From G020348385 sp964538085 (GTDB taxonomy: Bacteria > Acidobacteriota > Aminicenantia > Aminicenantales > Aminicenantaceae), in NCBI GenBank assembly GCA_964538085.1, contig CAZIDF010000006.1:1-64000 (forward strand): a stretch of 64,000 bases of DNA, written 5' to 3'. The translations under genes were made by a program, and so were the position numbers. Positions within the stretch are counted from its first letter, which is position 1; every line of letters starts with the position of its first letter. Below are positions 16,962-26,300 of this stretch, piece by piece. The notes under the pieces are model-generated. The model saw nothing but the letters and a program-made list of their open reading frames with translations, was not told the origin of the DNA and ran no database searches.

Positions 16962-17507
16962 ATGATCAAAAGAAGAGTTTTTGTAAAAATTCGTTCCCCA
17001 ATAATTATGTTCATTCTTGGCGTGATGGTCCACCTGGGTATTTCGTGCAGAGTGGTTTCTCAAGAGATCGAGCATCCTGCTGCAAAAGTGATCGAGGGAT
17101 TCCACCTCATGTCCTATTATGCCGGGACCATTTCCACTTCGACTGAATTTGTTAGCTATGGATGCAAAAAACTCGCGTTGAGCGCTACTCTTTCCGATGA
17201 GGAACTGTCCGTTCTTTTGCCCCATGCTGAACAGAAGGCCAAAGAGTATGGGATCCCCATCTATGTCGAAAAAAACCTGCTCGTGACCCCGCTCTTCAGT
17301 CCGACTATCGCCCAGGGAAAGACAGTCATCCTGTTTGCCTACAACCAGGATGTGCTGGATGAATACTTTGCCATCAAAACGTTCCGGAATAAAGCCGTCG
17401 CAGAGGGGCGACTGGGGGATGTGCAGGAGGAACTGGGCTGGCGGTTCGGCCGTCTTTTGAGCTACACAGATGAAACGATCGAACGGCTTTTGAATGATAA
17501 AAAATAA
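16962..17507 (+). CDS. Exported protein of unknown function
   Basis: A 181-residue protein that I do not recognise. A basic start (MIKRRVFVKIR) and a hydrophobic segment to ~28 (FILGVMVHLGISC) form a signal peptide; the Cys at the end could be a lipid attachment site, although the lipobox is poor. The mature part contains two short alpha/beta-like segments, KEYGIPIYVEKNLLVTPLF and KTVILFAYNQDVLDEYF, and ends in a basic helix. A good Shine-Dalgarno sequence (CAGGAG) lies six bases before the ATG. It is convergent with the biotin ligase gene and appears monocistronic. Confidence 0.65.
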   Translation: MIKRRVFVKIRSPIIMFILGVMVHLGISCRVVSQEIEHPAAKVIEGFHLMSYYAGTISTSTEFVSYGCKKLALSATLSDEELSVLLPHAEQKAKEYGIPIYVEKNLLVTPLFSPTIAQGKTVILFAYNQDVLDEYFAIKTFRNKAVAEGRLGDVQEELGWRFGRLLSYTDETIERLLNDKK

Positions 17508-17532
17508 AGAATCGCCCGGTCGAAACCGCCGG

Positions 17533-18471
17533 TTAATCTGGGATCAACTCTAATTTTCCCTCTGTCACAGGGTTTTGTTGGCCTTCCATCCATAGTTCCA
17601 GATTATCCCCTATCTTTTTGACGATGCCTGAGGAAATAAGCGTTTGCTTTTTGCCCGGGATATCAGAAAAAATTCGGACTTCCCGGCCGATCACGGCGGA
17701 ACGCTTCCTGTAAAAATCCAGGAGTTTTTCATATCGGCCATCGAGCAAAAGACCGTAATTTATATCTAATAATTCGAGAAGGCGTTTTAGAATCGATTTT
17801 TGCGTTATGGAAGAAGATGAGGGGAGGAAATCTCTCAAAGAACCGGCTTTGGGAACAAAGGCATCGGCGGTTATACGAGGTGTTTTTTCAACGTTCAATC
17901 CGATGCCCAAGATAATCCCATTGACCCTATCCTTGACCGTGTGGGTATGCACCAAAAAACCTGCGATTTTTTTCCCTTGGATTTGGACATCGTTAACCCA
18001 TTTGATCTGGACAAACCCCTCGAGGCCCTCTGTGGCATCGATAGCCTGGACGATGGAAACAGCCGAGAGAGCGGGGAGCCCGGCATGATAATGGTCAATT
18101 ATTTTTTTAGGAGAAAGGTAGATGGATAGATGGATATTGCCTTCTTGCGCTGCCCATGGACGTCCCCTCTGCCCGTGAAAGTGCTGCCCTGATCCGGCGA
18201 GACACACGATCCCATCCGGCAATGAAACGTTTTTTTGGCCGAACTCGACGAGGAGATCGAATTGGGAAGAGGGAGCACTTTGGACAAAAAAAGCATATTG
18301 CCAGCGTCCTGCTATCCGGCTCTCGCTCCTGTAAACAGATTTGCCGCCGTACAGCTTGTTTACCAATGGTGCGAGGTTCTGATCGATCGCAGAATAATCC
18401 TCGGGTTTCCATTCCTGTCGGAGAATGAACGCCTTTTCTGCGTCTTTTATATTATCCGAAAATACAATCAT
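17533..18471 (-). CDS. birA: Biotin--[acyl-CoA carboxylase] ligase (BPL family)
   Basis: A 312-residue enzyme that makes biotinyl-AMP and transfers biotin to the carrier Lys of carboxylases. Catalytic core: GQHFHGQRGRPWAAQEGN (95-112), the nucleotide loop corresponding to GRGRRGRxW; IKWVNDVQIQGKKIAGFL (156-173), the biotin-binding segment; and ILGIGLNVE (187-195). A C-terminal SH3-like domain ends the protein. There is no N-terminal helix-turn-helix repressor domain; the first ~60 residues are not recognised. In the nucleotide loop, Gln101 stands where E. coli BirA has Arg118. The likely target is the biotin carrier at 54579-55070. The next gene on this strand upstream is the D-aminoacylase. 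Confidence 0.88.
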   Translation of the reverse strand: MIVFSDNIKDAEKAFILRQEWKPEDYSAIDQNLAPLVNKLYGGKSVYRSESRIAGRWQYAFFVQSAPSSQFDLLVEFGQKNVSLPDGIVCLAGSGQHFHGQRGRPWAAQEGNIHLSIYLSPKKIIDHYHAGLPALSAVSIVQAIDATEGLEGFVQIKWVNDVQIQGKKIAGFLVHTHTVKDRVNGIILGIGLNVEKTPRITADAFVPKAGSLRDFLPSSSSITQKSILKRLLELLDINYGLLLDGRYEKLLDFYRKRSAVIGREVRIFSDIPGKKQTLISSGIVKKIGDNLELWMEGQQNPVTEGKLELIPD

Positions 18472-18480
18472 GAGAGGATT

Positions 18481-20160
18481 CTATCGTTTGTTGGACAACA
18501 CCTTCCCAGGTCTTTCCCATGTCAGTTTCCCGTCATCCACGACAAAGACCCCATTTACCAGCACATAGAATATACCTTCGGCATACTGGTGAGGTTGGAA
18601 AAAAGAGGCTGTGTCCTTGATGGTTTCCGGATCGAAAACGACGATGTCTGCACAAAACCCTTCCCGGATCATGCCGCGGTCGCGGAGGCCGAGTATTTGA
18701 GCCGGCAGCGAAGTAGAGGCCCGGACAGCATCCTCAAGAGTTATGATTTTCCTCTCGAGGGCATAATGCCGGATTTTTCTGGGAAAAGTTCCGTAGAATC
18801 GTGCATGTACCGGTCCGTCCCCGGGAAGGGCGATACTGGCATCCGATGAGGTGGCAGTCCAGGGCTGGGCCGAAAAGGCCTCTATATCGATCTCGGACAT
18901 CGAAAATCCACGCAATCTGACCCCACCTGGCATCTTGGCATATCCTTCCATTTGCAGCTTGATGACCGCTTCCACATCCGACATGCCCTGTTCTTGAGCG
19001 ATCTCTGCGAGGTTCTTTCCGATATACGACTTATCAGGATAATCCATGACGATGATATTTTCTGCTTCACCCCTCCAATTGAGGTTGTGTTTGATGTCCC
19101 CATAAAGATCTTTGGCTTTTTCCGGATCATCCAGGACTTTTTTTAATTCCTCTTGGAAGTTTTTTCCCAAAGCCCACCTGGGGATCAACACTGTCATGCC
19201 GTCGCTCCCTGAACTGGTATACGGATAACAATCTGCCCAGATATCGACACCCTGTGCCCGAGCATCATCGATTAGCCGGATGATAGCCCGGCTTCCTCCC
19301 CAGAAGTCCGCTCCTCTTGCCTTGATGTGAGAAGCCACCACAGTGGCTCCGGTCCTTTTTCCCACGCTGATCAATTCGACGATGTTTCCCAGCATGTTGG
19401 GAGGTCCGGATTCATCCTGGCTGGGGACATACCACATGGGCGTCAGGCCTGAGGCCCTCTCGTGCGCCATGTAGACGCCTCTGTAGGAAGTGATCTCTTC
19501 CACCAAGGCCACCACCTCGTCCTCGGTACTCCAGATGCTCGGCACGTACTCCAGTCCCGTCGACATGCCGAAAGCCCCCTCCTCCATAGCCTTATGCACC
19601 AGTTTTTTCATTTGCATAATTTCTTCCGGAGTGGCCGGCCTCTGGAAATCATTCCCCATGACCTGACGGCGGATGGTGTTGTGTCCGACAAAAAGCGTGA
19701 CATTCGGCCCGGTTCCTTTTGCAGCCAGAGCGTCCCGCTGTTTTCGGAAGTCAGGCGGTCCACCCCCGCACATGTTGGAAACCAGGGTTGTCACACCCTG
19801 GCTGACGAAGTTTGGCGCACAAAATCTCTTCTCGTTTTCCCCCGTCCATGTAGATTCATCTGCGACGCTGTCATAGGCATGGGAGTGGATATCGATAAAT
19901 CCCGGAGAGAGAATTTTTCCAGAAATGTCGATGACCTGTTTCGCTTTCCATTTCCCCTGCAGCCGTCCGACTGCAGCGATTTTGCCATCTTTTATGCCCA
20001 CATCGGCATAAAAGCAAGGATTGCCGGTTCCATCCAGTACCCGGCCGTTGGTGAAAAGGATGTCCCCTAGCTCTCCGGCATCGGGCGATAGAAAAGAACT
20101 GGCTGAGATGGAAAAAATAAAGATGAGAAACGCACCGAACAAAAATCTCGTTTTTGTCAT
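18481..20160 (-). CDS. Exported N-acyl-D-amino-acid deacylase (amidohydrolase family)
   Basis: A ~559-residue metal-dependent amidohydrolase. The ATG at 20160 is preferred over a GTG four codons upstream because GGTGGAG is well spaced in front of it. A signal peptide (MTKTRFLFGAFLIFIFSISASSF) shows export. Family marks are ILFTNGRVLDGTGNP at the start of the beta-sandwich, SPGFIDIHSHAYDS with the HxH metal ligands, and TSSDASIALPGDGPVHARFYG near 440, a D-aminoacylase-type Asp motif. These enzymes release D-amino acids or act on dipeptides with D residues, here perhaps in peptidoglycan or peptide scavenging. It ends nine bases before the biotin ligase start. Confidence 0.88.
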   Translation of the reverse strand: MTKTRFLFGAFLIFIFSISASSFLSPDAGELGDILFTNGRVLDGTGNPCFYADVGIKDGKIAAVGRLQGKWKAKQVIDISGKILSPGFIDIHSHAYDSVADESTWTGENEKRFCAPNFVSQGVTTLVSNMCGGGPPDFRKQRDALAAKGTGPNVTLFVGHNTIRRQVMGNDFQRPATPEEIMQMKKLVHKAMEEGAFGMSTGLEYVPSIWSTEDEVVALVEEITSYRGVYMAHERASGLTPMWYVPSQDESGPPNMLGNIVELISVGKRTGATVVASHIKARGADFWGGSRAIIRLIDDARAQGVDIWADCYPYTSSGSDGMTVLIPRWALGKNFQEELKKVLDDPEKAKDLYGDIKHNLNWRGEAENIIVMDYPDKSYIGKNLAEIAQEQGMSDVEAVIKLQMEGYAKMPGGVRLRGFSMSEIDIEAFSAQPWTATSSDASIALPGDGPVHARFYGTFPRKIRHYALERKIITLEDAVRASTSLPAQILGLRDRGMIREGFCADIVVFDPETIKDTASFFQPHQYAEGIFYVLVNGVFVVDDGKLTWERPGKVLSNKR

Positions 20161-20539
20161 GTTTTGCTCCACCGAATATCAGATATTACATTACATGAAA
20201 TGTCCTCCTTATTTCAATAAGAGTGATTAGTAAGAATTTCCAAAACCCTGACAAAGAAACAGTCGGGCAAGCTGAAACGTCAGCCCGCTGAATTTCCCCA
20301 GCGAGGAAATTCCGCTTATTCCTCGGCTCGCTCTCCTCTTCGAGGAACCATGCCCGCTCGCCTCCGGATGGCTTCCTCTTCAGCTTGCCCGACTGTTTTA
20401 AGGCCCTCAGGGTTTTGGAAATCCTTAGGAGGATTTTATTGATTTTCTTTCGAAATTTTATTATCTTATGGTTAATCGTTATAATATTTTCATTTACGAA
20501 TCCGTCTGCCTTATAAATTTATTAAACACGGAGAATAAG
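20161..20539. other. Divergent intergenic region holding structured repeat B1
   Basis: No gene is seen in this stretch between the D-aminoacylase and the acetyltransferase starts. It contains the family B element (20236-20422). To its right, TTGATT (20439-20444), a 17-base spacer and TATCTT (20462-20467) could be a promoter for the acetyltransferase, with a second TATAAT at 20480-20485. Both are weak calls. Confidence 0.6.
20236..20422. repeat. Structured repeat family B, copy B1
   Basis: Outer arms 20236-20251 and 20407-20422 (16 bases, perfect) and inner arms 20257-20276 and 20379-20398 (20 bases, perfect) make a long two-step stem. The enclosed core has a small hairpin whose loop is CCCCAGCGAG (20296-20305), a second hairpin (TTCCTCG...CGAGGAA) and the segment CGAGGAACCATGCCCGCTC (20341-20359). 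The loop and the last segment recur in B2, but the arms do not, apart from the inner AGCTGA/TCAGCT ends. Confidence 0.8.
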
Positions 20540-21055
20540 ATGGCTGTGAATGCAAAGATTAGAGAGTATCGGCCGGAAGATTTAGAGCAAGTTTTAACGC
20601 TAGTCAAGGAATTGGAAGCCGAAATGGGAGAAAAATTCCCCAACATCAAGATTAAAACAGCAGAATGGGAGTACAAAACAAGATACCTGCAACCAGTGAA
20701 CAAATATAAAACATTTGTCGCAGAAGTGGATGACAAAATTGTCGGGTACTTGATAGGCTATCCCTCTGTCAGCGCGCCCGAAGTGGACCGTATGTACGAT
20801 GACCTTCCCGTCACTCCAGGCCATGTTCCTCCGGAATTTTATCTCCAGATCACCTTTGTGTCCAAACCTTTCCGCAACCAGGGGATTTCCAAAATGCTCC
20901 ACAAGAGAATCGTGGATTATGCTCGAGAACAGGGGCACAAAGAGCTGTATGCCTGTATCGCCAAGTGGAACGAAGCGGAAATCAGTGTCATCAAATCTTT
21001 GAAATTCGAGATCAAAGACTTGGGATACCGGTACCGGTTGAGCTTGAAATTGTAG
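20540..21055 (+). CDS. GNAT family N-acetyltransferase
   Basis: A ~171-residue acetyltransferase. The ATG at 20540, preceded by CGGAGA, is preferred over the longer ATG at 20468 because the extra 24 residues are unlike the family. It starts AKIREYRPEDLEQVLTLVKEL (strand 1, helix 1); KTFVAEVDDKIVGYLIGY is the central hairpin; FVSKPFRNQGISKMLHKRIV is the acetyl-CoA pyrophosphate motif A (R-x-x-G-x-S), followed by ELYACIAKWNEAEISVIKSLKF, the usual motif B. The acceptor cannot be told from the sequence. It lies alone between repeat B1 and the convergent pbpC gene. Confidence 0.85.
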   Translation: MAVNAKIREYRPEDLEQVLTLVKELEAEMGEKFPNIKIKTAEWEYKTRYLQPVNKYKTFVAEVDDKIVGYLIGYPSVSAPEVDRMYDDLPVTPGHVPPEFYLQITFVSKPFRNQGISKMLHKRIVDYAREQGHKELYACIAKWNEAEISVIKSLKFEIKDLGYRYRLSLKL

Positions 21056-21063
21056 GGTTTTCT

Positions 21064-23337
21064 CTACTCCTCCACCTTTATCGTAACCGACGAACTCATC
21101 TGTCTGTTTTTCCCTTTAAAGGCGACAGCTTTGATACTGTGAAGGCCGGGGTCTAAGTTCCAAAATAAACTGAAGGGATAAGAGGCTTCTCCGATTTTTG
21201 TGTTGTCGACCCACCATTCCACACTGTCGATGGCCCTTTCATCGGGAAGATTCGTTTTGAGTTTGATCCTTTGGAATGCCCGGCGGAGAATCGGGTCCAT
21301 CTTGAAGACATCGTTGTTTTGAGGGAATGCGATTTCAAAATCTTCTTCACTCTCAGGTGGAAAAATTGCTGGATTCTCTGTTCCTGTGTGGACAGGGCAA
21401 AATTCCCGTGGTTCTGTTCCTTCGATAAAGATATCCTCCATGGCCCCGGGACAATATTCTGTGGCAAGGTTTCCAGAAAGCGGGCAAATTTTTACTATGA
21501 TCAAATTTTCAGCTCTCGGGAATTTCGCTTCCCAGTTTTTGTTCTCCAAAAGGAGCATTATATCCTTGAAAAGCGGTCCACACCCAGTCACTCCGGAAAT
21601 GTTGAACATGGGGGCGGCATCGAAATTTCCCACCCAAACGCCCACGGTGTATTTGGGTGTGTACCCTACTGTCCAATTGTCGCGAAAATCTGCACTTGTC
21701 CCGGTTTTAACCGCACACGGGAACGGAAGATTGAGAGGGGATAGATAGCCGAATGCGGGGACCCGCGCATCCTTGTCGGCAAGAATGTCGGTGAGAAGAT
21801 AAGCGACCTGTGTCGAGAATATCCTGCGTGGCTTTTTTCTTTTGTCCAGAGCGATCTCTCTTTCTTGTGTGTCCAAACATTTGAGAACGGATCGCTCTTC
21901 CACATACATCCCTCCCCTTGCCAGGGCAGAATAGGCTCTCACAAGCTCCAATAACGTGACCTCTCCGTTTCCCAATGTCAGGCCTACACCATAATAGCTG
22001 GGACTTTTGTCCAGGCTTCTGAAATCCATCAGCTTGAGCCTTTGGTAGAGAAGGTCTGTCCCGAGCCTATCTAGGAGTGTGACAGCCGGCACATTGTAGG
22101 AACAGGCCAGAGCCTGACGCAAACGCACCTTTCCGTGGAATCTTTTATCGTAATTCCGCGGGGAGTAGGTTCCAGTGGGAGTCGGAAGATACACATCCCG
22201 ATCCTCGAGGATTTCAGCTGGCGTCATGCCTCTCTCCAGAGCCAGACCGTAGGTAAAAGGCTTGAGGGTGGAGCCCGGCTGGCGGAGGGAAACAGCGCCA
22301 TTGACCTGCCCGTCATGGCGGTCGTCGAAAAAATCTTTGGAGCCGACCATACTCAGAATTTCTCCTGTTGTATTGTCCATAATTATGGCCGCGGCGTTGG
22401 TGATGCTTTTTTTCTCCAGGCTCTGGATGTGATCATGCACCAATTTTTCCACCTTTACCTGAAGAGCGAAGTCGCACGTGGTTTGGATCCGGCTCAATGT
22501 TCCTTTTTGGGATAAAGGAATTTTTTGGAGGATGAAATCGCAGAAATGAGGAGCGCGGAAATTTTGTTTTGCCGGAACGAGTTTCAAAGGCTCAACTTTG
22601 GCCCTATTCCACTTTTCCGCAGGGATATTCCCTTGCTTGAACATTCGATAAAGGATCAGTTCCTGTCTCTTTTTGGCTTGGCTGAAATGGCTGTAGGGAT
22701 TGTGGGTGGAGGGCGATCGGGGGAGACCTGCCAGAAAAGCGGCCTCAGCCAGGCTCAAGTCTGCGGGAGATTTGTCGAAATAGAATCGCGAAGCCGCTTC
22801 GATGCCATAGGCCTGATTTCCATAATAGATGCGATTCAGATATTGGGTGAAGATTTCATCTTTGGCAATGGACCGCTCCAGGCGGATGGCCAGCCAGACC
22901 TCATGCAGCTTGGCAAGCAGGTTTCGACGTTTGTGGTAGATATTCCGCACGACCTGCTGAGAAATCGTGGATGCTCCGGATATGACTTTTCCCTGCCGGA
23001 TATTTTGAAAAAAAGCCCGGATGATGGCAAAAGGATTGATGCCTGGGTGAAGAAAAAAATATCGGTCTTCAGCCACCAATGTGGCCTTTTGAAGTTCCGG
23101 AGAGATTTCCTCGAGTGTAGCCCAACGGCAGCGGCCACCTTCCTCTGAGAGGACCTCTCTGAGGACAATGTCGTTGCGGTCCACCAAAGAAAGGGAGATA
23201 ACAGGGGCAGGCTTGAGTTTTCCCTCGGGAAAAGGAAGATACAACGAGGCCGACAAAAGGATCGGAATGGACAAGACGGCTATCCAAAAGATCTTTTTTA
23301 TCTTCTCAACCATCACATTTCCGCCTGTATGATTCAT
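21064..23337 (-). CDS. pbpC: Penicillin-binding protein 1C
   Basis: A ~757-residue bifunctional peptidoglycan synthase, membrane-anchored by KIKKIFWIAVLSIPILLSAS. Glycosyltransferase domain: VAEDRYFFLHPGINPFAI (catalytic Glu) and GASTISQQVVRN. Transpeptidase: LRQPGSTLKPFTYGLA (Ser-x-x-Lys nucleophile), ACSYNVPAV (SxN) and VKTGTSADFRDNWTVGYT (KTG). The C-terminal ~90 residues form the PBP1C beta-domain. Three in-frame ATGs are close together (23355, 23337, 23313); 23337 has GAGGG well placed before it. It follows the alpha-2-macroglobulin gene by a few bases, the classic pairing in which the macroglobulin guards the periplasm while PBP1C repairs the wall. Confidence 0.92.
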   Translation of the reverse strand: MNHTGGNVMVEKIKKIFWIAVLSIPILLSASLYLPFPEGKLKPAPVISLSLVDRNDIVLREVLSEEGGRCRWATLEEISPELQKATLVAEDRYFFLHPGINPFAIIRAFFQNIRQGKVISGASTISQQVVRNIYHKRRNLLAKLHEVWLAIRLERSIAKDEIFTQYLNRIYYGNQAYGIEAASRFYFDKSPADLSLAEAAFLAGLPRSPSTHNPYSHFSQAKKRQELILYRMFKQGNIPAEKWNRAKVEPLKLVPAKQNFRAPHFCDFILQKIPLSQKGTLSRIQTTCDFALQVKVEKLVHDHIQSLEKKSITNAAAIIMDNTTGEILSMVGSKDFFDDRHDGQVNGAVSLRQPGSTLKPFTYGLALERGMTPAEILEDRDVYLPTPTGTYSPRNYDKRFHGKVRLRQALACSYNVPAVTLLDRLGTDLLYQRLKLMDFRSLDKSPSYYGVGLTLGNGEVTLLELVRAYSALARGGMYVEERSVLKCLDTQEREIALDKRKKPRRIFSTQVAYLLTDILADKDARVPAFGYLSPLNLPFPCAVKTGTSADFRDNWTVGYTPKYTVGVWVGNFDAAPMFNISGVTGCGPLFKDIMLLLENKNWEAKFPRAENLIIVKICPLSGNLATEYCPGAMEDIFIEGTEPREFCPVHTGTENPAIFPPESEEDFEIAFPQNNDVFKMDPILRRAFQRIKLKTNLPDERAIDSVEWWVDNTKIGEASYPFSLFWNLDPGLHSIKAVAFKGKNRQMSSSVTIKVEE

Positions 23338-23359
23338 AAAAATCCCTCGAATCATTCAG

Positions 23360-26300
23360 CTATTTTATTATTTTTATCGTTATTTCATTGCTCCGTCCGA
23401 AAACTTCCGGTGTATACATCTCTTCGATCTTGGTTCCAGGTGCGCTGAAAGACCCATAGGTCAAGGCGCGGACAAGATAGCGATGGGTGTGGATGCCGGG
23501 TGTCAGGGAATCGGCAAACAGGAGAACCCGGTCATCGTGCATCTCGATATGGTTAAAACCTTGCCACCACCGCTGCCATCCGCTGGATCCTGACAGTACT
23601 TCCAGTCGTTTCTGTTGTTCCTCGCTCTCGGTCAGGAAAGCGGGATTTACCGCTTCGAACCCCGCAGGCAGGGGGTCCTCCAGGACTACGAACAAGCTTT
23701 CCTGGGGCAAGATCACTTTTAATGTCACCACGGCTAGCATCCCCGCCCGGATGGATTCCAAAGGCTTTCCATCCAGGGTCGTTACGTCTTTCACCACGCT
23801 GAATCCCTGGTCTATGGCTGCCATTTCCTGTTTGGGTGCATAACTCAGTCTCGTTTGATAATAAAGTCTTCCTTCTCCCCTTTTATCGATCTTCAAGGTC
23901 ACGGTTTTTCCAGGGGCAAGTTCGGAAAGACCGCTCTCCTTTTTCACCACCTTGTTCCTCATGCTGAACGATTCAACCAGAAGCTCTTTTCCGGCCAGGG
24001 AAACGGCGATCTTGAAATCTGGCTCGATTTTTTCGTACTTCCTGTAAAATTCACTCAACGCATAAAAAACATAAAAGTTGTCTTGTGTGGTCGCCCATGT
24101 CCCTGCTTTTCTCTTTTCCACGAGCCAGCGGGCCACAGAAGAAAGAAGAGGATTTTCCGTTCCCACATCCAGCAGCCCTTGCAGGATGAGAGCGGATGTC
24201 CGGTTGTTCGATGAGTAGATCCAGCGGCCCTCCCGGCCTTCGTCGTCTTCGAAATGGGCTGCGGTCGGGGAAACCTTGGCCTTGTTCATCAATTCCTGGA
24301 TGAGCGTGTTCTGGGCGTTGATCGAGCCTTTGCCTTTGTTCAGGGCTTTGAGCAGGAGGGTTTTTCCGAAAAGCGAAAGGGTTTCCCTTTGGATGAAAAG
24401 CTGCTCTGCAAAGGAAGGTTCGGGCTGGTTGAAAAGAGCCAGTGCATATAAAGCATAAGCCTGGATGGTCTTCCAGGTTTTTTGGCCGTAGGGATAGTTT
24501 TGTTTGTCCAGGCGTCCCCGTGTCATGGTTTTCAAGTAGGGGATGAGGCGATCGATGCTTTGCTCATCAACGGAAAAGCCTGCCTCTTTGGCTTTCGCTA
24601 GCGCAAAGGCGGCATAACAGGAGTTGAAGGGGGAATCATGCGGTGAGTCCGGCCACAGTCCAAAACCCCCGTTTTCTCTCTGGTATTCTTTGATCTCTTC
24701 TAAGTTTTTTTGAATATGATCCTTCATTTCAGATGGGGAGAGGCTGCTCAGTTTAAAATCAGATAAAAGGTCCTCTGCAACAATATAGGGAAGGATGGAA
24801 GAAATTCGCTGTTCGAGACAGAGGTAAGGGTAGTGGGTGAGGAAATCAACGCTTTCCCCCAATCCCGATAACGCACTGGCCGAAGCCATAAATGCCATCC
24901 TGCTCTCTTCGGGGTACACCTCTTCGGGTATGCGGATCGTTTCCTCAGCCGGTTCTGTGGTCTCGCCGTGAAGGGCCACGGTTTCTGTCGGCCTGGGCAG
25001 TTGCAGCGGAAAGGAAATTTCCAGGCCGTCTGTGTCCTCTCCCATTTGGGCTCGAAACTCCAGCTCGGCCTTTCCGGGTTTTTCCACTTTGAAGGCAAAC
25101 AGAACTTCTTGGCTTTCTCCCGGAGCGAGCGAGATGTTTTGAGTGTCTTTTTCCTCAATTAACAGGATTCCTTTGGCCTTGCATTCGAGGACTACAGCCG
25201 ATTCTTCTGTGGTCTGGTTGTGAACGACGATGCCCCCGGAAAAGGTGTCTCCGACCCTGGCAAAACGGGGAAGGGAGGCCTGGAGAAGGAGAGGTTTGGT
25301 GACTTTGAAGTGATTTTCCGACCGCCCGAACCGGGAGTCTTGGGTTTGTGCGACGGCCATAACACGGAAGGTCGTCAGGTTGTCTGGAAGTTGGAAGGTC
25401 ACGTGCGCATTTCCCTCCTCGTCCGTGTTCAGAGATGGATTCCAGTAAGCTGTGAAACGGAAGTCTCCTCTCAACTCGATCTCGGAAAGAGCAGGAGCAA
25501 AGCCCGCTTTCATCGCTTCTCCCAATCCCCCTGCCACATCCTCTCCTTTTTCACCGAAGGTCAGTTGCTCCAAAACAAAGGGCCGTGAATCCGATGTGTT
25601 GACGGCCAATGGTTTGTGGCTGTAAAAATCGGAAAAGGGATCGGGAGTCTGATAACCGATGAGGTTCAGCACTCCCACATCCACCACAGCAAGAGCCATG
25701 TTTGCCCTGGTGCCGTTTCCCTTCCAATCTTTCACTTTGATTCCAAGAGTTACTTCCTCACCTGGTTTGTATGTTTGTGCCAGATCGAGGATCTCCACAG
25801 CCAGGCGTTTTTCAGCCGGGTCCACGTTCAATTTTGCGTACCCGAGCTTGAAAGAAGGTTTGCCCAGATCCTGGGTATTGTCTGTGACCTTGGGGGTCGT
25901 CCGTCCTTGGACGAGAAGGACAGAGACATACACATTGGGCAGATGTTCCGAACGTATCGGAATCTCGATTTGGCTGGAGCTTCCTATGATCTCCCGCACT
26001 TCGGTGTGCAGCACGAATTCACGCTCCACAGTGATCAGCGCATTGGCCCGTTCATATGGGGATTTCACCAAAATCTTGGCCACGTCTCCGGGGCGGTAGT
26101 TGGCGCTGTCCGGGATCAATTCGACGATGTCCTCATCCTCTCTTTCCCAGGGGATGTAGTCGGTGCCAGTGACATAAAAATAAGTCTTGGTGATGACCGT
26201 GTTCCCCCTCCGGTCCTTCCCTTCTGCCTCGAGAAGATAGAAGCCTGCTTTTTCGGGGATGAATCGGACCTCTTGGGCTTGGATTGTGGTTTTGACCTTT

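Noticed and set aside
20236..20422. Rho-independent terminator
   Set aside because: The arms are far longer than a terminator needs, no T-tract follows, and the site lies between two divergent gene starts.
22525..23148. 207-codon plus-strand frame
   Set aside because: Antisense to the glycosyltransferase domain of pbpC; shadow frame.
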